From an uncultured Flavobacteriaceae bacterium (GTDB lineage: Bacteria > Bacteroidota > Bacteroidia > Flavobacteriales > Flavobacteriaceae): a stretch of 64,000 nucleotides of DNA. The notes below the pieces were generated by a model. The model did not search any database, had not been told where the DNA came from, and saw nothing but the letters and a program-made list of their open reading frames with translations. Shown here in pieces: positions 26,418 to 34,594 of the stretch; within the stretch, counting starts at the first letter, position 1, and the number at the start of each line of letters is the position of its first letter. The position numbers were made by a program, and so were the translations under genes. The stretch covers positions 1 to 64,000 of the forward strand of contig CALGLR010000028.1 of the NCBI GenBank assembly GCA_937959395.1. The letters run 5' to 3'.

Positions 26418-26840
26418 TCATGTTTCAACTTTAACTAATTTATCAAAGTGTATTTTTTTCTTAGATTCATCTAATGATAACCTATATAAGTCTTCTGATT
26501 CAATACATTCTAAAACTTTTTTATACAAATAAGCTTTAGACTCGTCATTCATATTTCCAGAGCCTAGAGAACCTGTTTTTGGATGAACATACATAAGATA
26601 TAAGGATTCTTTCTTTATCAGAATAAGAAAATAAATTCTAAAACCGCCTCTGCCGCCTAAGCGCTTTTTAATATATGGAGCATCATTACTATGATTCAGC
26701 CTTACACCTGAACAAAGATCTTGGCTAGTCTTTTCAAAAAAATAATTAATTATTTCTTTTTCTATTGTTCTATACGATTTTTTAGATTTTATTTTGTCAA
26801 ATTCTACTTTAAAATCTTCTAAACAATATAAATTAATCAT
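26418..26840 (-). CDS. RelE/ParE-like toxin candidate
   Basis: A 140-residue basic-centred protein. An N-terminal helical hairpin (about 7-40: EDFKVEFDKIKSKKSYRTIE) is followed by a beta-rich core: VRLNHSNDAPYIKKRLGG (about 46-63), GGFRIYFLILI (65-75) and LYLMYVHPKTG (80-90). This helix - RLGG - strand - strand - 'VH' layout is that of RelE/ParE/HigB-type ribonucleases, with R60, R68 and H86 as possible functional residues. Typical members are 85-110 residues; this one has a longer helical C-terminus. Its start codon overlaps the stop of the upstream gene (TAATG), as in many antitoxin-toxin pairs. No homologue could be searched, so the toxin role is inferred. Confidence 0.55.
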   Translation of the reverse strand: MINLYCLEDFKVEFDKIKSKKSYRTIEKEIINYFFEKTSQDLCSGVRLNHSNDAPYIKKRLGGRGGFRIYFLILIKKESLYLMYVHPKTGSLGSGNMNDESKAYLYKKVLECIESEDLYRLSLDESKKKIHFDKLVKVET

Positions 26841-27304
26841 TAAATAAGAGAAAGTTTTGTTGTAGTTTCAACAAAATCTGGCATTTCTGGAAGAAAGAAA
26901 AATACTGACTCTAAATCTTCATAAGATTCTTTTAATTCATCAATTGAATTTTTAAAATCTTTTATTTCTTCTTTTGCAATTCCTTTTTTTCTAAAAGAAT
27001 TCATTGAAATATATTGTCGAATTAAAGAACTTCGCAAATCTTTGGCTGATGATATTAAGTCATTTAAAAGCATTAAGCTCTCCTCTTCTAAATCATTAAA
27101 CCAAGTTAATTTATCTATTCTTTCAGTAATATTATAAATTTTATCTGTTTTTATTTTCAATTCACTTTTAAAACCAAGAATAGCATCTAAAAGAGAATTA
27201 ACTGTTTCTTCATCTAATATAGGAGTCTTCTTCTCTTGAAAAGAAAAGCTTCTTATATTAGAAAAAGTATCAACAATTTCTGATTTATTGGATAAACATT
27301 CCAT
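26840..27304 (-). CDS. Partner of the RelE-like protein, antitoxin candidate (helical, unknown family)
   Basis: A 154-residue protein of unknown family. It appears almost wholly helical (SLLDAILGFKSELKIKTDKIYNI, then LMLLNDLISSAKDLRSSLI, then IDELKESYEDLESVFFFL). I see no helix-turn-helix, ribbon-helix-helix or AbrB motif. It is the first gene of a two-gene unit: its stop shares a base with the start of the RelE-like gene, and a TATATTTG -7 box lies 42 bases upstream. Position, size and overlap suggest an antitoxin that neutralises by direct binding and may not regulate its own promoter in the usual way. That is inference from layout only. Confidence 0.5.
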   Translation of the reverse strand: MECLSNKSEIVDTFSNIRSFSFQEKKTPILDEETVNSLLDAILGFKSELKIKTDKIYNITERIDKLTWFNDLEEESLMLLNDLISSAKDLRSSLIRQYISMNSFRKKGIAKEEIKDFKNSIDELKESYEDLESVFFFLPEMPDFVETTTKLSLI

Positions 27305-27345
27305 TAGTTTAGAGGTTTTATATAGTAAATTTACAAAATTTTTGA

Positions 27346-27353
27346 CAAATATA
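27346..27353 (-). promoter_or_regulatory. -7 box for the toxin-antitoxin-like unit (TATATTTG)
   Basis: On the minus strand TATATTTG exactly matches TAnnTTTG. It lies 42 bases before the start of the first gene of the two-gene unit. No clear -33 element. Confidence 0.5.
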
Positions 27354-27550
27354 AATAACTAAGGCTAGCGAACGATATAATATACAGCCAATTCTATGCC
27401 AAAAAGTATTTTTTATAATTTTATTAATAACGTAATATTAGCAAGAAAAGTATACACTAATTTTGCATCTATAGACTGTTGTCAACCTTTCTAATCTTAA
27501 AATAAATTTAATCTTTAAATTGTTGAAAACTGTTTTTGCTCGGGAATCCA

Positions 27551-28285
27551 TCACTTAAAATACGATAACAATCCCGCCTTTTTAGAAGCAGATACCATTA
27601 CCTCTTTATCATTACTTAAAATAACACTTCCTCCTTTTCCTTTTTTATATTTAACGACTTCATTTACATTTACCAAATAAGACTTATGTACTCTAGCAAA
27701 ACTTGAGTTAGCTAAAGTATCTTCAAAATGTTTTAATGTTTTACTTACCGTTTTTCTTTTTCCGTTAGTTAAAAATATTTGCGTGTAATTATCGTCTGCT
27801 TGACAATATAAAATCTCTTTAGTATTCAATATTTCAAATCCGTCATGTTGAGGAATCGTTATTTTTCCTTCTATATTATTTGTTTTAGGTATGAGCACTT
27901 CATCTTGTAAAGCGTCTTCTTTTGTTTTTATTTCTACTACATAGTCTACTGCTTTTATAAGCTCATCAATTGAAATAGGTTTCATTAAATAATAAGACGC
28001 ATGGGCGTTTAGAGCTTCAATGGCGTAGTGATTATATGCCGTTACGAATACCGTTTCAAAATGACGATCTTCAACTTTATCAAGTAAATCAAAGGCATTT
28101 CCGTAAGGCATTTCTACATCTAAAAACACTAAATCTAAAGTATGATTCTTTATGAGTTCTAATCCTTCGTTTATATTAGACGCTTCTCCTACAACAGTAA
28201 CATTAGGACAATACTTTTTAAGGTAGTTTTTTAGAATTTCTCTACTTGTTTCTTCATCTTCTACTATTATAGATTTTAATTTCAT
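27551..28285 (-). CDS. LytTR-family response regulator
   Basis: A 244-residue two-component regulator. The receiver domain (about 3-120) has the acidic pair D10/E11, the phospho-acceptor D56 in LVFLDVEMP, and the conserved T and K in VTAYNHYA and YLMKPIS. The C-terminal LytTR DNA-binding domain (about 140-244) has EILYCQADDNYTQIFL, FARVHKSYLVN and a closing VMVSASKK. It is encoded just downstream of a sensor kinase of the LytS/YehU type, the usual partner, with 154 bases between them that contain a REP-like repeat. The target genes are not evident. Confidence 0.93.
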   Translation of the reverse strand: MKLKSIIVEDEETSREILKNYLKKYCPNVTVVGEASNINEGLELIKNHTLDLVFLDVEMPYGNAFDLLDKVEDRHFETVFVTAYNHYAIEALNAHASYYLMKPISIDELIKAVDYVVEIKTKEDALQDEVLIPKTNNIEGKITIPQHDGFEILNTKEILYCQADDNYTQIFLTNGKRKTVSKTLKHFEDTLANSSFARVHKSYLVNVNEVVKYKKGKGGSVILSNDKEVMVSASKKAGLLSYFK

Positions 28286-28355
28286 ATTTATTTCCCTTTA
28301 GGATGGGGTTTTATTTAATTATTCAAAATTTGGTGTTTGAGATTTTCTAATCAAA

Positions 28356-28403
28356 AATTCTCGATACAAAATTGCAGAAAAAGCAATTTCACTCGAATTG
28401 ACG
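28356..28403 (-). repeat. 48-bp dispersed intergenic repeat, copy B
   Basis: Read on the minus strand this is 46/48 identical to copy A at 25785-25832, starting CGTCAATTCGAGTG and ending TATCGAGAATT. It lies between the histidine kinase gene and the LytTR regulator gene, where its hairpin could act as an attenuator or a processing site within a shared transcript. Confidence 0.7.
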
Positions 28404-28439
28404 TTAATTGGTTAATCATAAACACTTACTAACAGTCGA

Positions 28440-30617
28440 TTAATCTTTTTTTAGTGTAACGACTACTTTGGTCCCTGTATCTTCTTCAGCTTGAAAATTA
28501 TCTATAAAAACATCGACTTTATCTTTATACATTTCATTTAAAATAGCAACACGCTTTTTAATATTACCCATTCCCTTGGAGTTTTGCTTTTTCTGATGGT
28601 CTGTCTTCATTGCTTTCGATTTTTCTCGCCCTACCCCATTATCTGCTATAGTAATCGTAATTTCAGAATCATTCTTTTTATCTACAGCAATAGTTAAAGC
28701 GCCTTTCTCTTTTTTATAACGTAAGCCATGCCATACTGCATTTTCAATATAAGGCTGAAGTAACATTGGCGGAATTTGATAATCGTCTATTATAATGGCT
28801 TTATCTACTATTATTTCATAATCAAATTTATCTTTAAATCTAAAATGCTCTAATTTAGTATAGAGTTCTAAGAGCTCTATTTCTTTAGTTAACGGAATAA
28901 AATCTTCTTCACTATTCTCTAAAACGGCACGCATTAATTGTGAAAAATCTGACAAGTACTTATTGGCTGTTCTTTCATCATTTGTAGCTATAAAACTATT
29001 TACAGAGTTTAGTGCATTAAAGATAAAATGAGGATTCATTTGGCCTCTAAGAGACTTTAAAGCCAATAGGTTATTTGCTAATTTTTGTTGCTTTATAGAT
29101 TTATACATTAAATACGCTGCCAATAAAAGTAATAGTAAACCTCCTAGCAATGAATAGATAATTACTGTTTTACTTTTGTTTTGCTCTTCAGAAAGTTCAA
29201 ATTGACTTATCGTTAATTGTCTATCTTTTTCTAGTGACGTAATCCGGTTTTGGTTTTCGACTATACTCCTATTATTTCGTACAGCCTTAGAGATTTCTTG
29301 CTCTTTTTTAATATTTAATTCCTCTACTAAATTGGTGTACTTTTGGTAAGCGACCAATGCCTTTTTATAATCTCCTGAATTCACATAAACCTCTGAGAGT
29401 TTTCTTGTAGCGTCTTTTCGTACTACTAAATCTTCTTTCTTTTTAGCTTCTTTAATACTCTCTTCAAAATAAGGAATGGCTTCTTCTAAATTATTATTTA
29501 AATAATATGCATTTCCAATTTTATAATTCTGTTTTTGTACTGTTAGCGCACTTAGGTTATCTATCGTGTCACTTTCAATAGATTCTAAATCTTTTACAAT
29601 TTCTTTACGAAGTATAATTTCATCATCATAATCTCTTGTTCGGTTATTAAAATCGGCCACTTTAATTTTTTCTTTTACTGAAGTGCTTTTATTTTCTTCA
29701 GCAGCTAAGTTTAGTGAATTATTGTAGTAGGTTTTTGCATTAGAGATTTCTCCTAATTCTCCATAAGTTTCTGCTATTTTTGAAGTTAACGTCACTACTT
29801 TAGGAGATACTTTATGTTTCTGAGCAACTTTTAATCCGTTTTGGTAAGCCGTTAGCGATTCTGTTTTTCGATCTACTTTTTTATAAACATCACCTAAGCC
29901 TTCATAACACTCAATACGTTGATAATTTGATAATGATTCGTTTTGCAAACGTTCATAAATGGAAAGACTTTCTTGATAGCTTCCGCTTTTAGCATACGCA
30001 TTCGCTAATTTTAAATGTGTTTCATTAGTTTCTACATTATTTAAACTAATTCTATAATTACTTACCGCAAGATCATGTTGTTTCCAATACATGTAAATAT
30101 CTCCCAAAACTTCATAAGCTTCACTGTTTTGCTTTGTAGAGGTGCTTACAGATATGCTTTCGGCTATAAATTGAATACTTTTTTCAGCAGAAACTTTTTT
30201 ATTAGCTATTGCAGAATCTAAAAGATTATTAAACGATTTAGATTTTGCTTTTTTATGACTTCGTTTACTTACTGAGCTAAAAATTGATTCTTCTACTGGC
30301 TGTACACTAATTGTAATACGCTCATTATCTTTAATAGTATAATAAACGGTTTCAAAATCTTTGTGACTAACAATTAATTCATCCCCTTTACTTACTTCTA
30401 TTCTAAAATCACCTGAAACAGTAGAAGATGTATATGCGCCTCCATTCACTTGAATGTTAACTCCTTTTATAGGTTTATCGGTATCGCTTTCCTTAACGTC
30501 ACCTCTTACTGTAAAAGTTACCCTCTTCTCACTATTAACCTCATACTCTTGAGCAATTAAAGACGGCATTGTAATAACTGAAAGTATTACGATTAGATAT
30601 GTAATGTATTTATGCAT
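28440..30617 (-). CDS. Tetratricopeptide-repeat sensor histidine kinase (LytS/YehU type)
   Basis: A 725-residue membrane sensor kinase. The signal sequence (1-22) is followed by a carboxypeptidase-regulatory-like beta-sandwich (about 33-105: FTVRGDVKESDTDKPIKGVNI). TPR units follow at about 160-435 (EAYEVLGDIYMYWKQHDLAVS, HLKLANAYAKSGSYQESLS, KIGNAYYLNNNLEEAIPYF). A coiled coil (about 440-480), one membrane helix (484-506) and the His_kinase domain complete the layout, with H530 in RGQMNPHFIFNALN. The HATPase domain has the N-box-like ENAVWHGLRY and the ITIADNGVGR motif. TPR-type sensors coupled to LytTR regulators are common in Bacteroidota. The regulatory-like domain in front of the TPRs is less usual. 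Its ATG is two bases from a MITE-like element that must form its 5' region. Confidence 0.93.
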   Translation of the reverse strand: MHKYITYLIVILSVITMPSLIAQEYEVNSEKRVTFTVRGDVKESDTDKPIKGVNIQVNGGAYTSSTVSGDFRIEVSKGDELIVSHKDFETVYYTIKDNERITISVQPVEESIFSSVSKRSHKKAKSKSFNNLLDSAIANKKVSAEKSIQFIAESISVSTSTKQNSEAYEVLGDIYMYWKQHDLAVSNYRISLNNVETNETHLKLANAYAKSGSYQESLSIYERLQNESLSNYQRIECYEGLGDVYKKVDRKTESLTAYQNGLKVAQKHKVSPKVVTLTSKIAETYGELGEISNAKTYYNNSLNLAAEENKSTSVKEKIKVADFNNRTRDYDDEIILRKEIVKDLESIESDTIDNLSALTVQKQNYKIGNAYYLNNNLEEAIPYFEESIKEAKKKEDLVVRKDATRKLSEVYVNSGDYKKALVAYQKYTNLVEELNIKKEQEISKAVRNNRSIVENQNRITSLEKDRQLTISQFELSEEQNKSKTVIIYSLLGGLLLLLLAAYLMYKSIKQQKLANNLLALKSLRGQMNPHFIFNALNSVNSFIATNDERTANKYLSDFSQLMRAVLENSEEDFIPLTKEIELLELYTKLEHFRFKDKFDYEIIVDKAIIIDDYQIPPMLLQPYIENAVWHGLRYKKEKGALTIAVDKKNDSEITITIADNGVGREKSKAMKTDHQKKQNSKGMGNIKKRVAILNEMYKDKVDVFIDNFQAEEDTGTKVVVTLKKD

Positions 30618-31040
30618 TTATACCAATTATAATTTAAAATGAGACATTATTAATTTGAATTATATTTTGTTCAGATGAAATAGAAATCGTAAGATTCATG
30701 AGTTCTTTAATTTTAAATAAAATAGAAACGAACTAAAATATAAGCATAGCCTTAGTTACGTTTTTATTTTATGTTGAAATATGAGCAATAATAGAAACAA
30801 ATTATATGGTTTATTTTAAATTATAATTGGTATTATTTGCTTTATAAAAGATAAACATACACACTTTACTTCGTATAATAAAATGGTGTTTTTATAAAAT
30901 GATCTTTTTTACAATAGAAATTACTGTGTTCACTAACTTAAAAGAGTCGTTTACTAACTAAAGTAATACACTCACTCAATATCTGTTTTTTCAAAAGTTT
31001 CTTCAGCTTAGGTTTACAAAGAATTAAATCAAAAATCATC
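30618..31040. other. Intergenic region between divergent kinase and SIMPL-like genes, half filled by a MITE-like element
   Basis: The left half (30620-30833) is a MITE-like inverted-repeat element. The right part (30834-31040) is AT-rich, with no exact TAnnTTTG box in either direction that I could find and no small gene. TAGGTTTA at about 31009-31016 is a poor -7 match for the plus-strand gene. Confidence 0.5.
30620..30833. mobile_element. MITE-like element with 21-bp perfect terminal inverted repeats
   Basis: ATACCAATTATAATTT plus five further bases (30620-30640) recurs as an exact reverse complement at 30813-30833. The 172-base interior codes for nothing. Inside is a second, near-perfect inverted repeat (30719-30736 with 30752-30770, one mismatch and one gap). 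No transposase is present. Size, perfect ends and noncoding interior fit a miniature inverted-repeat transposable element. A target-site duplication is not clear. It ends two bases before the kinase start codon. Confidence 0.6.
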
Positions 31041-32057
31041 ATGAAAAACATCATTTACATCTTTCTTTTATTTATAAGTCCTTTTGTTTCCTGCCAAATC
31101 AAAGGAAATGCAACTACTATTTCTAGACAAAATATAATGGCTAGTGAAGAGTTAGCAAACGCAGCTATTTACGGAAAGCAAATAAATAATTTTAGACAAC
31201 AAAATTTAGTGCCTAATCCTATTATGACTATAGATGTTAAGGTGTTGAATAATATTATAGCTGATTCTTACACTGCAGTTTTCAATCTAACTCAAATTGG
31301 AAAAACCTCTGAAGAAACCAATAACTTAATGAGGGAAAGGGTTGCAAAAGTAAAAAGTGAATTATTTGCCCAAGGTATACTTGAAAAAGACTTTGTTATC
31401 GATATTATTTCATTTATTCCAGTGTATGAAACTGTAGTAGAACGAAAACTATTTAGCACGGAATACAATGAAATTCCTAATGGGTTTGAACTGCAACAAA
31501 ATATTCATGTAAAATTTACCAAAGTAAATCAGTTTGAAAAAATACTATCGGCTTGTGCAAATAATGAGATTTATAACCTTGTAAAGGTTGATTATTTTAT
31601 AGATGATATTCAATCGGTTTACAAAAAGCTAAGAATAGAAATATTAAAGGTTCTCAAAGAAAAAAAACAATTTTATAACGATTTGGGCTTCGATTTAACG
31701 TCTTATATACCAACAATTGCCGATACCAAATATTGCCACTTCCCTAAAGAGTTTTATAAAAACTATCAAGCGTTTAATAGTATTTCTATTGAAGCCATTA
31801 ATAAAAAAGAAGGCGTGATAAAAGCGAAAAAACAAACATCATATTATTATGACCCTATTTCTTATAAAGATTATGATATGGTTCTAAACACCTCTATAGT
31901 TGAGCCTGTAATACAAATGGGAATGGAAATAAAATTACAATACAGTCCGAAACCTAAAGAACAAAAATCTATTAAAAAAGAAATCATCAAAAACAAATAC
32001 TTCATGGTTTCTAATGAAGGTGCAATTACTGTAAAAGAATTAAAATTAGATAATTAA
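31041..32057 (+). CDS. SIMPL-like (DUF541-type) exported protein
   Basis: A 338-residue exported protein. The signal peptide is residues 1-19 (FVSCQ; the cysteine could also make it a lipoprotein). The region 60-230 looks like a SIMPL domain: a strand with YTAVFNLTQIGKTSEE, a helix NLMRERVAKVKSELFAQGI, then a strand FVIDIISFIPVYE, and later a second helix RIEILKVLKEKKQFYNDLGF. The C-terminal part has tyrosine-rich strands (KKQTSYYYDPISYKDYDMVL). SIMPL proteins occur in many envelopes but have no agreed function. The vWA lipoprotein gene starts 38 bases downstream on the same strand, with no terminator between. Confidence 0.6.
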   Translation: MKNIIYIFLLFISPFVSCQIKGNATTISRQNIMASEELANAAIYGKQINNFRQQNLVPNPIMTIDVKVLNNIIADSYTAVFNLTQIGKTSEETNNLMRERVAKVKSELFAQGILEKDFVIDIISFIPVYETVVERKLFSTEYNEIPNGFELQQNIHVKFTKVNQFEKILSACANNEIYNLVKVDYFIDDIQSVYKKLRIEILKVLKEKKQFYNDLGFDLTSYIPTIADTKYCHFPKEFYKNYQAFNSISIEAINKKEGVIKAKKQTSYYYDPISYKDYDMVLNTSIVEPVIQMGMEIKLQYSPKPKEQKSIKKEIIKNKYFMVSNEGAITVKELKLDN

Positions 32058-32095
32058 CATCATTTCAACTTTGAAATAGTATAAAAATTAAAATC

Positions 32096-33247
32096 ATGAA
32101 AACAGCATTTAAAATAGTCTTTACCCTAATATGTTTTACTGCATTTATATCTTGTAAAGCAGAAGAAAAAACTGGCGAACAATTATTAGCCGCAAACGAA
32201 ACACCAAAAACTAGCAAACAGTATATTAAAGTGGCTCTTTTATTAGACACGAGCAACAGTATGGATGGCTTAATAGATCAAGCAAAATCTCAACTCTGGA
32301 AAATTGTAAATGAACTCTCTTATGCTAAATGCGATGATGCAAAGCCAAATTTACAAATTGCTATTTATGAATATGGCAACGATAATTTAAATAGCAAGGA
32401 AGGTTACATTCGCCAAGTACTGTCTTTTAGTGAAGATCTGGATGAAATATCTAAGCAACTCTTCTCTTTAACGACAAAAGGAGGCAATGAGTATTGCGGG
32501 CAAGTAATTTTAACTGCATTAGATCAATTAAATTGGAAAGACAATCCAGATGATTTAAAATTGATATTTATTGCTGGAAACGAGCCTTTTGATCAAGGAG
32601 AAATTCAATATACTTCAGCAACAAAAAATGCAACGACAAAAGGAGTTACTGTAAATACTATTTTCTGTGGAAATTATGAGCAAGGTATTGCTTCACGTTG
32701 GAAAAACGGTGCCGATTTAGCAGGAGGAAATTACATCGCTATTAACCATAATGAAGCTACTACATATATTGCTACACCTTATGATGATGCCATTTTAAAT
32801 TATAATAAAAAACTAAATAAAACCTATATCGCCTATGGAAAATTAGGACAACAAAAAATGAAGCTCCAAGCAAACCAAGATATGGAAGCAGAATCTTATG
32901 GTGAAAGTAATGCTGTTAGTAGAACTGTAAGTAAAGGTTCTCATTTATACAAAAACGATTCATGGGATTTAGTAGATGCTTCAAAAAAAGAATCTTTCAA
33001 TTATAGTTCACTCAAAGAAGAAGACTTACCTAATGAATTGAAAGGAAAGAACAAGGAAGAAATACGAACTTATATTTCTAAGAAGAAAACAGAAAGAAAG
33101 CGTATTCAAGTTGAAATTGAAGTATTGAACAAAAAACGTAAAGCGTTTATTGAAACACAGCAAAAAGATAATACCAATGGTTTAGAAAGCGCGATGATAA
33201 AAGCAATTAAAACACAGGCCAAGAAAAAAAATTACAAATGGGAGTAA
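32096..33247 (+). CDS. von Willebrand factor type A domain lipoprotein
   Basis: A 383-residue lipoprotein. The signal sequence ends in FISC (C20). The vWA domain (about 43-230) begins with the metal-ion-dependent adhesion motif DTSNSMDG (D51, S53, S55). It continues through LQIAIYEYGN, the T/GG segment TTKGGNEYCG, and LIFIAGNEPFDQG. The C-terminal 120 residues are basic and helical (KGKNKEEIRTYISKKKTERKR), with a coiled-coil look. The MIDAS residues are intact, so metal-dependent protein binding is likely; the partner is unknown. It is co-oriented with the SIMPL-like gene and closed by a bidirectional terminator. Confidence 0.85.
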   Translation: MKTAFKIVFTLICFTAFISCKAEEKTGEQLLAANETPKTSKQYIKVALLLDTSNSMDGLIDQAKSQLWKIVNELSYAKCDDAKPNLQIAIYEYGNDNLNSKEGYIRQVLSFSEDLDEISKQLFSLTTKGGNEYCGQVILTALDQLNWKDNPDDLKLIFIAGNEPFDQGEIQYTSATKNATTKGVTVNTIFCGNYEQGIASRWKNGADLAGGNYIAINHNEATTYIATPYDDAILNYNKKLNKTYIAYGKLGQQKMKLQANQDMEAESYGESNAVSRTVSKGSHLYKNDSWDLVDASKKESFNYSSLKEEDLPNELKGKNKEEIRTYISKKKTERKRIQVEIEVLNKKRKAFIETQQKDNTNGLESAMIKAIKTQAKKKNYKWE

Positions 33248-33269
33248 GTTGTATTTCTAACTCATGCAA

Positions 33270-33296
33270 AAAGGCTGTCCGATTTGGACAGCCTTT
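33270..33296. terminator. Bidirectional terminator between the vWA lipoprotein gene and the PorP/SprF gene
   Basis: A perfect 11-bp stem, AAAGGCTGTCC with its complement (33270-33280 and 33286-33296), has a five-base loop. The minus-strand reading ends in five T residues and serves the PorP/SprF gene. The plus-strand side has a poor T-run. Confidence 0.8.
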
Positions 33297-33317
33297 CGTA
33301 TGTATTTAAAAGAAGGT

Positions 33318-34325
33318 TTAGTTAATTGCTGGGCAATCACAGTGGTAACGTTCTTTTTTACAACCAAACTTATAACCTAAAGTAATTTGATGAAATCCTC
33401 CATTACTAAATACAATAGAATTAGATTGGTAACTATAAGTATAAGCAAATGTGAAATTATTTTTATCAACACCAATAAGTGGCGTTATATATTGTAATTT
33501 TTGACTACTAACGCCAGATCCATCTAAGAATTCAGCACCGTCTAAACTTCTTCTATAAGATAAGCCTCCCCAAACAGTTCCAAAATCCATTGTTTTGTAT
33601 GCTTTAAAATTAATATCAAAAGAAGATTCTTTAGTCGCATCTCTATGCATAAACATCACAGAAGGCTCAAAGCTCCATTCTCCACCTGAAGAGCTAAAAA
33701 CTTGTCCTAGAGAACCAATATAAGTTCTTAAGTTGCTATAACTAAGTCCTTGTTCATTAAAATTAATTCCTTCATTTTCAAGTACATTTTTAATTGTAGC
33801 ATGTGCATAAAAGTTATATAGGAAATAAGAAAAACCAAAATCTACATTAAAGTTAGTCGCAGATTGTTCAATACCAGCAATAATAGGATCAAAACCATCT
33901 TCTAAAAATGTTCTTTCATCTAACTTGTATTGAATAGCTCCTGCACTTAATCCAAATGAAAGCATGTTTAAATCTACTTCACTTCTAGAAAACATAAGGT
34001 GGTATGCATAAGTTAAATAAGCTCCTGTTTGAGAATGATATCCATTTTGGTCAGCATAAGCTATTGCTCCAATACCAGATTGTGTATCTCCTATTCTTCC
34101 ATTATAACTAGCAGTTAATAATTTTGGTGCATTATCTTGTCCAAACCATTGTTGTCTTGCAGTAACTCTAATTTTAGAGCAATTAGCTGCACCCGCCATA
34201 GAAGGGTGTATTAAATAATAATTATCTGTTAAGTAATCTGAATATATTGGAATACCTTCCTGCGCTTGAATAAATTGCACTCCTGAAAAAAGCATTACTA
34301 ATAATAGTGTTATTTTTTTTATCAT
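33318..34325 (-). CDS. PorP/SprF family type IX secretion membrane protein
   Basis: A 335-residue outer-membrane protein. The signal peptide is residues 1-21 (IQAQ). The family signature follows: PIYSDYLTDNYYLIHPSMAGAANCSKIRVTARQQW is a textbook PorP/SprF start. Beta-barrel strands follow (GIGAIAYADQNGYHSQTGAYLTYAYH, FGFSYFLYNFYAHATI). Members of this family work with T9SS cargo and with OmpA partners, for instance SprF for SprB adhesin export. This copy is solitary. It lies about 1.6 kb from the giant T9SS type B proteins that follow, which could be its cargo, although that is inference from proximity. A TATATTTG box lies upstream. Confidence 0.92.
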   Translation of the reverse strand: MIKKITLLLVMLFSGVQFIQAQEGIPIYSDYLTDNYYLIHPSMAGAANCSKIRVTARQQWFGQDNAPKLLTASYNGRIGDTQSGIGAIAYADQNGYHSQTGAYLTYAYHLMFSRSEVDLNMLSFGLSAGAIQYKLDERTFLEDGFDPIIAGIEQSATNFNVDFGFSYFLYNFYAHATIKNVLENEGINFNEQGLSYSNLRTYIGSLGQVFSSSGGEWSFEPSVMFMHRDATKESSFDINFKAYKTMDFGTVWGGLSYRRSLDGAEFLDGSGVSSQKLQYITPLIGVDKNNFTFAYTYSYQSNSIVFSNGGFHQITLGYKFGCKKERYHCDCPAIN

Positions 34326-34414
34326 AATCTCAAATTTTGAGGTCTTCTGTTTCTTATCTAAAATCTTTCGTCACTATTAAACTTCTTTTTTTAAAAAAAA
34401 TTATAAAGTGACGC

Positions 34415-34422
34415 CAAATATA
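34415..34422 (-). promoter_or_regulatory. -7 box of the PorP/SprF gene (TATATTTG)
   Basis: On the minus strand TATATTTG exactly matches TAnnTTTG, 89 bases before the start codon. The -33 element is unclear. Confidence 0.5.
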
Positions 34423-34586
34423 TAACTTTCACAGCTTTAAATCTATCATTTTAAAGTTAAAACAGCCAATATATAAGGTTTTTATCTAAAAAATAAATGT
34501 TTTAATCATTTACTTAATTAAATGATTAAATCGTGTTAATAAATGACAAAAAAGTTAATATTCATATTAGCCTGTATTACTTTTAG

Positions 34587-34594
34587 TATTTTTG
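34587..34594 (+). promoter_or_regulatory. -7 box of the NfuA-like gene, deciding its start codon (TATTTTTG)
   Basis: TATTTTTG exactly matches TAnnTTTG and lies 11 bases before the ATG at 34606. Because it lies downstream of another in-frame ATG at 34543, transcripts from it could not use that upstream codon. It therefore supports the 34606 start and implies a very short leader. Confidence 0.6.
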
